Assembly (NCBI GenBank): GCA_022486815.1
Contig: JAKVJW010000027.1
Coordinates: 1-37,463, forward strand
Length of the DNA: 37,463 nucleotides
From: Prevotella sp.
GTDB taxonomy: Bacteria > Bacteroidota > Bacteroidia > Bacteroidales > Bacteroidaceae
Direction of reading: 5' to 3'
The stretch's first letter is position 1. Each line of letters begins with the position of its first letter. Shown one piece after another: positions 1-7,711 of this stretch. The notes under the pieces are model-generated. The model saw nothing but the letters and a program-made list of their open reading frames with translations. It made no database searches and was not told where the DNA came from. The position numbers were made by a program, and so were the translations under genes.

Positions 1-488
1 GATTGTTCCGGGTCCTGAGATATTCTATTTATGGAGCTACGGCTGTCATGTTCACAGGATGGTTGATCGGGGAATTTCTACCACATTACTGTGCCAGAAT
101 GTTCACCACAGATCCAACACTCATCAAGATGTCCGTAAAAGCCATCCGAATCAACCAGACTATGTTCCCTGTCATCGGATTTCAGATCGTAACCACTAAT
201 TTCTTCCAATGCATAGGAAAAGTAAAAATCAGTATTTTCCTGTCATTATCACGACAACTTCTATTCCTATTACCCCTACTGATCTTACTACCCACCCATT
301 TTGGTCTCAATGGTGTCTGGTTTTCTCTTCCATCGGCAGATCTTACTGCAGCCATCACAGCTGCTTGTGTCCTTCTGTTTTATGTCAGGAAACACAGAAA
401 TGCGGCATTAGGTACATCCAGAACCAAGAAATCAATCCAGAAAGATTCTACAAATATCCATGAAGAAAAACAATATAATGAGAATTGA
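1..488 (+). CDS. MATE family efflux transporter, C-terminal part (cut by window edge)
   Basis: This is the end of an inner-membrane multidrug/toxin extrusion (MATE) transporter, which exports small molecules in exchange for Na+ or H+. The frame is open at the left edge, so the N-terminal two thirds lie outside the window. The visible roughly 161 residues contain hydrophobic helices and the family-typical run of FFQCIGK, then LSLSRQLLFLLPL, then FGLNGVWFSLPSAD, which matches the end of the second MATE bundle. The tail after about residue 128 is hydrophilic and rich in Lys, Thr and Asn, as in cytosolic MATE ends. The next gene starts 2 nt after the stop, so the two are almost certainly co-transcribed. 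Substrate cannot be told from this fragment. Confidence 0.87.
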   Translation, partial: LFRVLRYSIYGATAVMFTGWLIGEFLPHYCARMFTTDPTLIKMSVKAIRINQTMFPVIGFQIVTTNFFQCIGKVKISIFLSLSRQLLFLLPLLILLPTHFGLNGVWFSLPSADLTAAITAACVLLFYVRKHRNAALGTSRTKKSIQKDSTNIHEEKQYNEN

Positions 489-490
489 GT

Positions 491-1126
491 ATGAAAGATG
501 ACAAAATTATTATAACTGTCGGCAGACAAATCGGAAGCGGAGGAAGAACTATCGCCAAGATCCTTTCTGAGCAATTTCACTGTTCTTTCTATGATAAAGA
601 AATTCTCAACTTAGCTGCCAAAGAGAGTGGATTGTGTGAAAAGTTTCTTGAAAAGAATGATGAACATAAAGGCTTCTTTGGGAGTCTGCTACATTTTCAG
701 ATGGCTTTCATCAGTGGAAGCAACACATACGAAGGCACAAATCTGCAAGAACAGATATATCAGTTTCAGAGTGATGTCATTCATAAAGCAGCTGAAAAGA
801 GCAATTGTGTATTTGTAGGCAGAACAGCAGATTACTTGCTACGGAACCATAAAAACATCGTAAACATCTTTATTACGGCTTCCCCGGAAACACGTGTAGA
901 AAGAGTCTGTAAACGCATGAACATCAATGCTGAAGCTGCCCGTAAATATATCAAGGAACAAGAACATGAAAGAGCTTGCTATTATAATTTCTATACGGGA
1001 AAGAAATGGGGCTTCAGCACTAGTTACGATCTGTGCATCAACTCCTCTATTCTTGGTATAAAAGATACCGCTGACTATATCGCTGAGTTCATCAAACAAA
1101 GATTTAAATGCAAGATGGAAGAGTAA
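491..1126 (+). CDS. Cytidylate kinase-like family protein (AAA/P-loop variant)
   Basis: A 211-residue protein of the cytidylate-kinase-like family found beside transporters in many anaerobes; the true substrate of this family is not well defined. The N-terminus carries GRQIGSGGR at about residues 12-20, the family's form of the phosphate-binding loop, in which the usual Walker A GK(S/T) lysine is absent. A second family element, FVGRTADYLLR, lies near residue 115, and an Arg-rich lid-like stretch (RVERVCKRM) near 137. I use ATG 491 rather than the TTG 6 nt upstream, because the family begins a few residues before the GRQ motif. It follows the MATE gene by 2 nt, which suggests a functional link. 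It is distinct from the true cmk at 19927. Nucleotide kinase activity is an inference. Confidence 0.85.
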   Translation: MKDDKIIITVGRQIGSGGRTIAKILSEQFHCSFYDKEILNLAAKESGLCEKFLEKNDEHKGFFGSLLHFQMAFISGSNTYEGTNLQEQIYQFQSDVIHKAAEKSNCVFVGRTADYLLRNHKNIVNIFITASPETRVERVCKRMNINAEAARKYIKEQEHERACYYNFYTGKKWGFSTSYDLCINSSILGIKDTADYIAEFIKQRFKCKMEE

Positions 1127-1141
1127 TTCAAAAAGGTTAAA

Positions 1142-1651
1142 ATGAAAAAAATTGGTATTATCAGTGATACCCACTCTTACTGGGATGACCGCTACGAAAA
1201 ATACTTCGGTGATTGCGATGAGATCTGGCATGCCGGAGATATCGGTTCTATCGAGTTAGCTGATAGATTTGAGGCCATGCATCCTATATTCCGCGCTGTT
1301 TATGGGAATTGTGACGACAACAAACTCCGGGAAAGATACCCGGAAATCCTACGTTTTAAATGTGAAGACGTAGACGTTCTCATCAAGCATATCGGTGGAT
1401 ATCCAGGGAATTACGACCGGAGTATAAGGGGAATGATTTATGCCAATCCTCCTCAACTTTTTATAGATGGACATTCTCATATTCTGAAAATCAAATATGA
1501 CAAAACTCTTCAACTCCTGCATATCAATCCCGGAGCGGCGGGCATTATGGGTTGGCAAAAGGAGAGAACAATGGTCAGGCTTACTATCGACCATAAAAAA
1601 TTCACGGACTGCGAAGTGATTACTTTAGGAGAAAATAAAACCAAATTATAA
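1142..1651 (+). CDS. YfcE/MJ0936-type metallophosphoesterase
   Basis: A 169-residue cytosolic phosphodiesterase of the YfcE-like calcineurin superfamily, full length for the family. The metal-binding motifs are all present in order: ISDTH (about residues 7-11), HAGDI (about 31-35), GNCDD (about 59-63), a lone His in IKHIGG (about 83) and GHSH (about 110-113). The protein ends with the usual INPGAAG segment. These residues bind two divalent metals, and family members hydrolyse phosphodiesters such as bis-pNPP in vitro. The physiological substrate is usually unknown. It starts 15 nt after the kinase-like gene and is likely in the same transcript. Confidence 0.92.
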   Translation: MKKIGIISDTHSYWDDRYEKYFGDCDEIWHAGDIGSIELADRFEAMHPIFRAVYGNCDDNKLRERYPEILRFKCEDVDVLIKHIGGYPGNYDRSIRGMIYANPPQLFIDGHSHILKIKYDKTLQLLHINPGAAGIMGWQKERTMVRLTIDHKKFTDCEVITLGENKTKL

Positions 1652-1695
1652 CGCGAAACCGGAAATCACAAATTACAAAGCCAAAAGATAATAAT

Positions 1696-2859
1696 ATGAA
1701 GACTTATTTAGTTACCGGTGCTGCAGGTTTCATCGGTTCCAATTTTATCAAATACCTGCTTAAGAAATATGAGAATGATGAAATTAAAATCATCATTCTT
1801 GACGCACTTACCTATGCTGGGAATCTCGGTACAATCAAGGATGACATCGACAATAAACGTTGCTTCTTTGTCAAAGGTGATATCTGCGATAAAACTTTGG
1901 CAGATAAATTATTTGCCGAGAATGATATCGACTATGTCATCAACTTTGCAGCAGAGAGTCATGTAGATCGTTCCATAGAAGATCCGCAACTTTTTCTTAC
2001 TGTCAACATCCTGGGTTGCCAGAATCTCATGGATGCAGCCAAGAAGGCATGGGTTACAGGCAAGGACAACCAGGGATACCCTATCTGGAAAACGGGGAAG
2101 CGGTTCCATCAGGTTTCTACTGATGAAGTATACGGTTCATTAGGATCTACAGGCTATTTTACGGAGAAGACTCCTCTCGGTCCACACAGTCCCTATTCAG
2201 CCAGTAAGGCCAGCGCCGATTTCGTTGTCAGAGCTTACCATGACACATTTCATCTACCGTGTACCATTACTCGGTGCTCTAATAATTATGGTCCTTACCA
2301 GTTTCCGGAGAAATTAATTCCGTTGATGATCAACAATGTTCTGGAAGGTAAGAAACTTCCTGTTTATGGTGAGGGACAGAATGTCCGTGACTGGTTATAT
2401 GTAGATGACCACTGCAAAGCTATAGACATGGTCGTTCGCCAGGGACGTGACGGTCAAGTCTACAACATCGGTGGACATAATGAGATGAAAAATATCGATA
2501 TTGTCAGACTAATCATCAGGACTATCCATGATTCTATGACCAAGAATCCAGATTTACGCCATATTCTTCACGATTCAGCGAAAGAAGTCCACGGCATAGA
2601 TAATGTGGACTGGATTAATGATAATCTGATTGAACATGTTGCAGATCGCCTCGGTCACGACCAGCGTTATGCCATTGACCCTATGAAAGCGAAGGAAGAA
2701 CTCGGTTGGTATCCAGAGACCAAGTTTGCTGAAGGCATCAAGAAAACGATAGAATGGAATCTGAACAACCAGAAATGGATTGAAGAAGTCACTTCCGGCA
2801 ACTATCAGAAATACTATGATATCATGTACGGAAAAGGCAGACATGGACAAGTTCTCTAA
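1696..2859 (+). CDS. rfbB: dTDP-glucose 4,6-dehydratase
   Basis: RfbB/RmlB converts dTDP-D-glucose to dTDP-4-keto-6-deoxy-D-glucose, the second step to dTDP-L-rhamnose and other deoxysugars for surface polysaccharides. This 387-residue extended SDR protein has the NAD-binding TGAAGFIGSNF near the N-terminus, NFAAESHVDRS (about 83-93), the catalytic STDEVYG (about 141-147) and YSASK (about 172-176), and NNYGPYQFPEKLIP. It is about 25 residues longer than the E. coli enzyme; the extra length includes the region around residues 115-135. The partner genes rmlA, rmlC and rmlD are not nearby, so this copy is separated from a classical rhamnose cluster. Its 3' end overlaps the next gene by 17 nt. 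Confidence 0.95.
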   Translation: MKTYLVTGAAGFIGSNFIKYLLKKYENDEIKIIILDALTYAGNLGTIKDDIDNKRCFFVKGDICDKTLADKLFAENDIDYVINFAAESHVDRSIEDPQLFLTVNILGCQNLMDAAKKAWVTGKDNQGYPIWKTGKRFHQVSTDEVYGSLGSTGYFTEKTPLGPHSPYSASKASADFVVRAYHDTFHLPCTITRCSNNYGPYQFPEKLIPLMINNVLEGKKLPVYGEGQNVRDWLYVDDHCKAIDMVVRQGRDGQVYNIGGHNEMKNIDIVRLIIRTIHDSMTKNPDLRHILHDSAKEVHGIDNVDWINDNLIEHVADRLGHDQRYAIDPMKAKEELGWYPETKFAEGIKKTIEWNLNNQKWIEEVTSGNYQKYYDIMYGKGRHGQVL

Positions 2860-3157
2860 GGAATTACAGGATACTCTTATCCAATTAGGCCAGGTTCCTG
2901 ATCATTTTTCAGAACAACAGGAGCATTACATAAAGCACCTGCTGCATCTGCTTACCGTACAGGATGAGGTAATCTTCCGTGAATACTATGGTCTCTTCGG
3001 AACCGAGATCCACCCTTTGGACGACCTTGCCTACAAGCATGGGACAGATACGGAAACAATGATGAATATCATTGAGAAGAATCTTCGCAAACTTGCTATT
3101 ACACCGGAATGGCAGCAAGTTATAAAACCTTTAATAACCGGACAGCAAAAGAAGTAA
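2843..3157 (+). CDS. Small protein with sigma-70 region 4-like segment, function unknown
   Basis: A 104-residue soluble protein with no signal peptide or membrane segment. I place the start at ATG 2843, inside the end of rfbB, because the upstream extension only reads through rfbB in another frame. Residues about 36-90 resemble sigma-70 region 4 (helix-turn-helix): an EVIFREYYGLFG segment parallels the conserved region 4.1 'RYGL' element, then LDDLAYKHG, then a recognition-helix-like part ending in NLRKL. Regions 2 and 3 are absent, so it cannot be a complete sigma factor. The 17-nt overlap with rfbB and 21-nt gap to purT suggest translational coupling in an operon. It could be a DNA-binding or RNA polymerase-binding accessory protein; the resemblance is from reading only and is modest. 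Confidence 0.7.
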   Translation: MDKFSKELQDTLIQLGQVPDHFSEQQEHYIKHLLHLLTVQDEVIFREYYGLFGTEIHPLDDLAYKHGTDTETMMNIIEKNLRKLAITPEWQQVIKPLITGQQKK

Positions 3158-3178
3158 CACCTATAATAATATTGATAA

Positions 3179-4363
3179 ATGAAAAGAATAATGCTTCTAG
3201 GTTCAGGCGAACTTGGAAAAGAGTTTACCATTGCCGCCAAAAGAGCTGGGCTCTATGTGATTGCCTGCGATAGATATGACAATGCTCCAGCCATGCAAGT
3301 AGCCGACGAACACGATGTATTCAGTATGCTTGATGGAAAGGCTTTACGTGCAGCCGTCAAGAAACATCACCCGGATATCATTGTTCCAGAGATCGAAGCT
3401 ATCCGGACCGAGTGTCTGTTCGATTTCGAAAAACAAGGTATTCAGGTCGTCCCGTCTGCACGTGCAGTCAACTATACCATGAACCGCCGTGCTATTCGAG
3501 ATCTTGCTGCCAATGAACTGGGTATCAGGACCGCAAAATATGTCTATGCCAAGACATACGAAGAATTCAAATCCGGCGCTGAAAAGATTGGTTTCCCATG
3601 CGTTGTCAAACCCTTGATGTCATCATCAGGACACGGCCAGAGTTACGTGAACAACGAACAAGAACTGGAAGTGGCTTATAAAGATGCCATGGAAGAAGGA
3701 CGTGGTGACATTCCGGAAGTTATCATCGAAGAATTCATCGATTTTCAACTCGAATTTGTTCTCCTGACCATTACTCAGAAAAATGGTCCTACTCTCTTCT
3801 GCCCGCCTATCGAAGATATTCAAAAAGGTGGTGATTACCGTGAGAGTTGGCAACCTGCCAGGAATATTCCGGAAGAAGCTCTGCAGAAAGCCAAGGAAAT
3901 GGCAGATAAAGTCACAAAGGCTTTAACAGGCTATGGTATTTGGGGTGTAGAATTCTTTCTCACCACAAAAGGAGAAGTTGTCTTCTCTGAACTCAGTCCA
4001 CGTCCCCATGACACGGGCATGGTCACTCTGAGCCATTCCACAAACCTCAGTGAATTTGAGCTGCATCTTCGTGCTATTATGGGCTGGCCTATACCGGCTA
4101 TTCATCTGGAACATACAGGGTGTAGTGCTGTCATCCTGTCTCCAGTGGAATCAAAAACTCCATTGAAATATAACCTGACTGATGCATTGAAAGAAGACCG
4201 CACACGCATCCGTATCTTCGGCAAGCCGGAAGCACATATCGGCCGGCGTATGGGTGTAGCCTTGTGTTATGGAGATTTGGAAGATGACATTGATGCCTTG
4301 CGCGAAAAAGCGAAACATGCCGCTCAAACCGTTCTCGGCACTGATCCATATATGAAAAAATAA
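3179..4363 (+). CDS. purT: Formate-dependent phosphoribosylglycinamide formyltransferase (GAR transformylase 2)
   Basis: PurT formylates glycinamide ribonucleotide using formate and ATP, the folate-independent version of step three of purine synthesis. The 394-residue length equals the family norm. The N-terminus shows the GSGELGKE nucleotide-binding loop, then [14 protein letters not shown] and IVPEIEAI, which are PurT hallmarks. The ATP-grasp core carries [18 protein letters not shown] (about 140-157), IIEEFIDF (about 181), and WGVEFFLT with [13 protein letters not shown], the Mg/ATP ligands. The N-terminal part aligns with PurK, but the [10 protein letters not shown] motif and length favour PurT. 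It is the last plus-strand gene before a hairpin terminator. Confidence 0.96.
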   Translation: MKRIMLLGSGELGKEFTIAAKRAGLYVIACDRYDNAPAMQVADEHDVFSMLDGKALRAAVKKHHPDIIVPEIEAIRTECLFDFEKQGIQVVPSARAVNYTMNRRAIRDLAANELGIRTAKYVYAKTYEEFKSGAEKIGFPCVVKPLMSSSGHGQSYVNNEQELEVAYKDAMEEGRGDIPEVIIEEFIDFQLEFVLLTITQKNGPTLFCPPIEDIQKGGDYRESWQPARNIPEEALQKAKEMADKVTKALTGYGIWGVEFFLTTKGEVVFSELSPRPHDTGMVTLSHSTNLSEFELHLRAIMGWPIPAIHLEHTGCSAVILSPVESKTPLKYNLTDALKEDRTRIRIFGKPEAHIGRRMGVALCYGDLEDDIDALREKAKHAAQTVLGTDPYMKK

Positions 4364-4382
4364 GGTTCTTCTCTGAAAAAGC

Positions 4383-4434
4383 AATATCCCGGTCAACCGC
4401 AACCTTAAAAGGTTCTCAAGTTGATCGGGATATT
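4383..4434. terminator. Nested hairpin, probable bidirectional terminator between purT and lutC
   Basis: Two 15-nt arms (4383-4397 and 4420-4434) are complementary except for one position that is G-U in one transcript. Inside the loop sits a second perfect 6-bp hairpin (4401-4406 with 4409-4414). T-rich sequence follows on the plus strand (ATTTTATAG). It lies 20 nt after purT and 26 nt beyond the lutC stop, where convergent transcripts should end. Confidence 0.75.
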
Positions 4435-4459
4435 TTATAGATCAATAAGAACTGAAAAT

Positions 4460-5035
4460 CTATGACAACAGAAACACTGTAACTGATCTTGCAGCCTGCG
4501 CACCCATGACCAAGGCCTGTTCTATATCCGCAGTCTTACTCGGACCACTGATGAAAGTTCCGAATCCATAATCTGTCATCTTAATCCGAGCGTATGCCTC
4601 ATGCATATTATCTACGATACTTGCCTCATCCAGTAAGATCACCAGATTTTCTGAGATAAAACATATAGCTTTTTCCTTCATTGTCTGGGGAATCCAGATA
4701 CATGCATTTTCAGCTACTCCAACCTCTCCACGAATGACTCCGACATCCGTTCTGTTCAAATCCTGTGCTTCAGCTACTAAATCAGGATTCCGATCTGCTT
4801 TGATTCCAGGGATATTACTGGCAATGACCTGCGCATCAGGATAAGCTTCAGCAATGGCTGCATTCAAATCTCCATCTTTTTTCAGACGCACGATCTTTCC
4901 TCCAGAAGATTGAGTCATCTTGATAAACTGTTGTAATGTATCCGGATATTTTAACGCATGAATGTCCATATCAGGCATATCAAACTGCTGATGTGTATTC
5001 GCACGCAATCTGGCAAATAATTCTTCTTTTCTCAT
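4460..5035 (-). CDS. lutC: Lactate utilization protein C (LUD domain)
   Basis: LutC is the third subunit of the LutABC L-lactate oxidase system, which oxidises lactate to pyruvate in the cytoplasm. This 191-residue protein is one LUD domain (DUF162). It has the family-typical run IWIPQTMKEKAICFISENLVILLD (listed in parts: IWIPQ, then ICFISENLVILLD), followed by a YGFGTFISGPSKTADIEQ-like region containing ISGPSKTADIE, the signature of LutC/YkgG. The start ATG overlaps the lutB stop by 4 nt (ATGA), a classic coupling arrangement. It is the last gene of the lutABC operon. Confidence 0.93.
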   Translation of the reverse strand: MRKEELFARLRANTHQQFDMPDMDIHALKYPDTLQQFIKMTQSSGGKIVRLKKDGDLNAAIAEAYPDAQVIASNIPGIKADRNPDLVAEAQDLNRTDVGVIRGEVGVAENACIWIPQTMKEKAICFISENLVILLDEASIVDNMHEAYARIKMTDYGFGTFISGPSKTADIEQALVMGAQAARSVTVFLLS

Positions 5036-6432
5036 GGTTCAATTTTGCTTTTCTGTTCATATTCCTTTTCCAGATCTTTTTCAAGAACATGAAATGGTTT
5101 TCTGACGAATTCAGGCATCAGATGCCCTACACACCAGGGATTCATTTTAGGATTCCCTATAATTGATTTTGGCACATAATTCAAAAGCGGAGCCACTTTC
5201 AACGCCATATTATAGATAGAATAATTTCTGTAAACCCAGGACATTCCCCATGACATGAGTTTCTTCTCTGAATTGGCAGTACCGAAATGCTCAAGTTGCT
5301 GACGCCAAAGATAAATCTGGCTTCCAGGATTGACATGAACAGGACAGACATCATCACAACTCAAGCAGAGAGAACAGGCAGAAATATTGCCACTATTTGC
5401 CTTCGGATCTTTCAACATTCCCAGATCTATGCCGATCGGACCAGGAATAAAGAAACTATAACTATAGCCCATCGAGCGACGATACACCGGACAAGTATTC
5501 ATACAAGCACCACAACGGATACACTTCAGAGTCTCCCAATGATCTGGATTTGCGATAAAGTCACTACGGCCGTTATCAACCAAGATTACATACATCTCTC
5601 CACCCGGACGAGGCTTCCGGAAATGTGAAGTATAGGTAGTAGTGGGCTGCCCCGTAGCACTCCGGCACAGTAAACGCTGAAAGAATGCCAGTGATTCATA
5701 ATCGGGAATCACCTTCTCTAAACCCATGGCCGCAATATGCAACTTAGGCATTGACGTAGCCATGTCCGCATTCCCCTCATTAGTGCACACGACGACATCA
5801 CCTGTCTTCGCTACGCCAAAATTACAACCCGTCATTCCTGCACCAGCTTCCAGAAACTCACTACGAAGACTGTTACGTGCACAGCGGGTCAAATAAGTAG
5901 GGTCATCATTGCCTTTCTCAGGAGAAATGCCATCTGCCTCAAAGGTATGAGCTACCTGTTGACGGGTAATATGGATAGCCGGTACTACAATATGTGCGGG
6001 TTTCAAATGCATCAGTTGTAAGATACGCTCACCCAGATCGGTCTCTACCACATCGATACCTTTCGACATCAGGAAATCATTCATTCCACACTCTTCTGTC
6101 AGCATGGATTTCGATTTGACTATCTTCTTCACCTGATGGTCTGTCAGTATTTTCAAGACCATCTGATTGAACTCTTCTGCATCTTTAGCCCAAAGTACGT
6201 GAACACCATTCTTCTTCAGGTTTGAGGAAAACTCCTCAAGATAATCAGATAGATGAGAAATCGTATGACGCTTGATTGCACTAGCCTTTTCACGCAATTC
6301 TTCCCATTCAGGAATCTGGCTGACCATCTTATCTCTTGCCATGCGCATCCCCCAGAAAGTCTGGTCATGATGCGTGATTTTAGCAGGTTCTTTCAAGAAT
6401 TCTCTTGCTTTCTTTGCATGTAATGTACTCAT
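5032..6432 (-). CDS. lutB: Lactate utilization iron-sulfur protein B
   Basis: LutB is the iron-sulfur subunit of the L-lactate oxidation complex. The 466-residue protein has an N-terminal LUD domain (about 60-290, with NFGVAKTGDVVVCTNEGNAD as its core) followed by two [4Fe-4S] ferredoxin motifs: CIRCGACMNTCP (about 302-313) and CSLCLSCDDVCP (about 351-362). The C-terminal roughly 100 residues form the usual helical tail. The length matches B. subtilis LutB and E. coli YkgF. Both ends overlap neighbours by 4 nt (ATGA), giving a coupled lutA-lutB-lutC operon. All eight cluster cysteines are present. Confidence 0.95.
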   Translation of the reverse strand: MSTLHAKKAREFLKEPAKITHHDQTFWGMRMARDKMVSQIPEWEELREKASAIKRHTISHLSDYLEEFSSNLKKNGVHVLWAKDAEEFNQMVLKILTDHQVKKIVKSKSMLTEECGMNDFLMSKGIDVVETDLGERILQLMHLKPAHIVVPAIHITRQQVAHTFEADGISPEKGNDDPTYLTRCARNSLRSEFLEAGAGMTGCNFGVAKTGDVVVCTNEGNADMATSMPKLHIAAMGLEKVIPDYESLAFFQRLLCRSATGQPTTTYTSHFRKPRPGGEMYVILVDNGRSDFIANPDHWETLKCIRCGACMNTCPVYRRSMGYSYSFFIPGPIGIDLGMLKDPKANSGNISACSLCLSCDDVCPVHVNPGSQIYLWRQQLEHFGTANSEKKLMSWGMSWVYRNYSIYNMALKVAPLLNYVPKSIIGNPKMNPWCVGHLMPEFVRKPFHVLEKDLEKEYEQKSKIEP

Positions 6433-7157
6433 AATCCAGCTGCTAATATTTCAACGACGTGCTTAAATTTTATATTTTTGTGCTCTTTTTGGGCAATACC
6501 TTGCAGATGCATCAGGCAAGAACAATCCGGTCCAGTAATATATTCTGCCCCTGTAGCAATATGGTCAGCAAGTTTATCCTCACCCATCCGTTTGGAAACA
6601 TCAGGCTCCTCTACTGCAAACATTCCTCCAAAGCCACAACATTCATCCGACCGTTCAGGTTCTTTCACGGTAATGCCACTGACCAGATTCAGCAGATCAA
6701 CAATCTTATTGAATCGAGGACCAGAAAGTTCTGTTGGAGACGAAAGTCCTAACTCTCGTACACCATGACAAGAATTGTGAACACTGACGACATGAGGAAA
6801 CTTCCCGGGTAAGGCCGTGACCCTCAGGATATCATGAAGAAATTCGACGACATCATAAACCTTCTCTGAAACCGTACAATTGCTTAATATCTTAGGATAA
6901 TTAAAACGGATAAAAGCAGAACAGGATACGGATGGGATAACAACATAATCGAAATCCTTAAAGACTTTCTCGAATTTCTCGACCAATGGCCTTGACATCC
7001 TCTCAAAACCTGCATTTGCCATAGGCTGGCCACAACAGGTCTGCCTTGGAGGATAGGTCACGTCTACACCCAAATAGTGAAGAAGCTTGCTAGTAGCCAC
7101 ACCTACCTGAGGATACAATGCATCTACATAGCAAGGAATAAATAGACCAACTTTCAT
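6429..7157 (-). CDS. lutA: Lactate utilization protein A (cysteine-rich CCG domains)
   Basis: LutA carries the two CCG cysteine-rich domains found in heterodisulfide reductase subunit B and glycolate oxidase GlpC/GlcF-type proteins, and works with LutB and LutC in lactate oxidation. This 242-residue protein has TCCGQPMANAG at about residues 37-47 and CCGFGGMF at about 169-176, plus HNSCHGVREL and GPDCSCLMHL, which supply the other cysteines. The length fits B. subtilis LutA. It is the first gene of the minus-strand operon; a TAnnTTTG-type -7 box lies about 52 bp upstream. No lactate permease (LutP) or LutR-type regulator is adjacent. Confidence 0.95.
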   Translation of the reverse strand: MKVGLFIPCYVDALYPQVGVATSKLLHYLGVDVTYPPRQTCCGQPMANAGFERMSRPLVEKFEKVFKDFDYVVIPSVSCSAFIRFNYPKILSNCTVSEKVYDVVEFLHDILRVTALPGKFPHVVSVHNSCHGVRELGLSSPTELSGPRFNKIVDLLNLVSGITVKEPERSDECCGFGGMFAVEEPDVSKRMGEDKLADHIATGAEYITGPDCSCLMHLQGIAQKEHKNIKFKHVVEILAAGL

Positions 7158-7208
7158 AACATTTATCTTATAAAAACTAGCTGAGAAATAATTCTCAGTT
7201 ATTATTTA

Positions 7209-7216
7209 CAAATATA
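7209..7216 (-). promoter_or_regulatory. Putative -7 promoter box for lutABC
   Basis: Read on the minus strand this is TATATTTG, an exact match to the Bacteroidota -7 consensus TAnnTTTG. It would start a transcript about 45 nt before lutA. A TTG -33 element at the usual 19-21 bp distance is not clear, so only the -7 match supports the call. Confidence 0.45.
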
Positions 7217-7517
7217 AAAAACATTTTACATAAAACATCATACAATCTTCACTTTTATCCTTACATATAACGATAGGGAGCTTATAAACGATTATAAAAA
7301 AAAGGATTATCCATATAATGATAAGTCGAGTTTACAATTTAAAATGATTTCTTCTTTTGTACACCGAGAATCATAGATTAAGGCTTGACTTATTTTAATA
7401 TAGTATATTCTTTCACCCGCTTTATCCTATTAAAAAATTGAAACGGACTTTATATCAAAATCACCAGAAAATGATGAAAAAAAAGACATATTATAAACTC
7501 GTTCAAAATAAAAACCG

Positions 7518-7525
7518 TACTTTTG
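7518..7525 (+). promoter_or_regulatory. Putative -7 promoter box for the pncA leader
   Basis: TACTTTTG matches TAnnTTTG exactly and is followed by GCAATT. No good TTG -33 element is visible 19-21 bp upstream. If used, transcription would begin near 7532 and give a leader of about 180 nt before pncA. Confidence 0.45.
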
Positions 7526-7553
7526 CAATTAGGATGAATCTATTATATCAGAG

Positions 7554-7711
7554 GGTCACTCATCCTCATATATTCAAAATGTGCCTTTTAGCAAGTGACC
7601 ATCCGACAAAAACGAACAGGGAAAAAGACAAACCTGTTCGTAGCATATACCCCCCCACAAGAAAGAATATCTGAATAAGTTTACTTACTGGTATCAAAAG
7701 AAGGCTTTGAT
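7554..7711 (+). promoter_or_regulatory. Candidate structured 5' leader upstream of pncA
   Basis: Three inverted repeats lie in order between the putative transcription start and pncA. The first has perfect 7-nt arms at 7554-7560 and 7594-7600. The second is a perfect 9-bp stem (7612-7620 with 7633-7641) with a 12-nt loop. The third is a 6-bp AU-rich stem (7693-7698 with 7706-7711) directly before the ATG, with the Shine-Dalgarno-like AGAAGG in its loop. A C7 tract lies between the second and third. A leader that senses NAD or a precursor is conceivable for a nicotinamidase gene, but I recognise no described riboswitch here. The structures could also be chance. Confidence 0.3.

Larger units (their letters stand above)
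7158..7711. other. 554-bp AT-rich intergenic region between divergent lutA and pncA
   Basis: The region between two divergent operons holds a lutA-side promoter box (7209-7216), a pncA-side box (7518-7525) and, downstream of the latter, several inverted repeats described separately. The middle part (about 7220-7510) is very AT-rich. Its only noticeable structure is a 10-nt inverted repeat with one mismatch, at 7321-7330 and 7384-7393, separated by 53 nt. A 78-codon open frame at 7438-7674 spans the promoter box and hairpins, has no recognisable content and is probably not a gene. Confidence 0.6.

Noticed and set aside
491..1126. A second true cytidylate kinase
   Set aside because: The phosphate loop lacks the usual lysine and the sequence matches the cytidylate-kinase-like family rather than Cmk; the real cmk is at 19927.
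1696..2859. Full dTDP-rhamnose operon
   Set aside because: Only rfbB is present; rmlA, rmlC and rmlD are not in the neighbourhood.
2843..3157. A complete sigma factor or ECF factor
   Set aside because: Only a region 4-like part is present in 104 residues; region 2 is absent.
7321..7393. Inverted repeat as a promoter operator or small RNA
   Set aside because: The arms are 53 nt apart with one mismatch, in AT-rich sequence where such repeats arise easily.
7438..7674. 78-codon open frame in the lutA-pncA gap
   Set aside because: It crosses the putative promoter and two hairpins, has no recognisable motif, and begins in AT-rich noncoding-like sequence.
7532..7711. Known NAD riboswitch (NAD-I or NAD-II type) before pncA
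   Set aside because: I could not match the leader to the conserved sequences I remember for those classes; only generic hairpins are visible.
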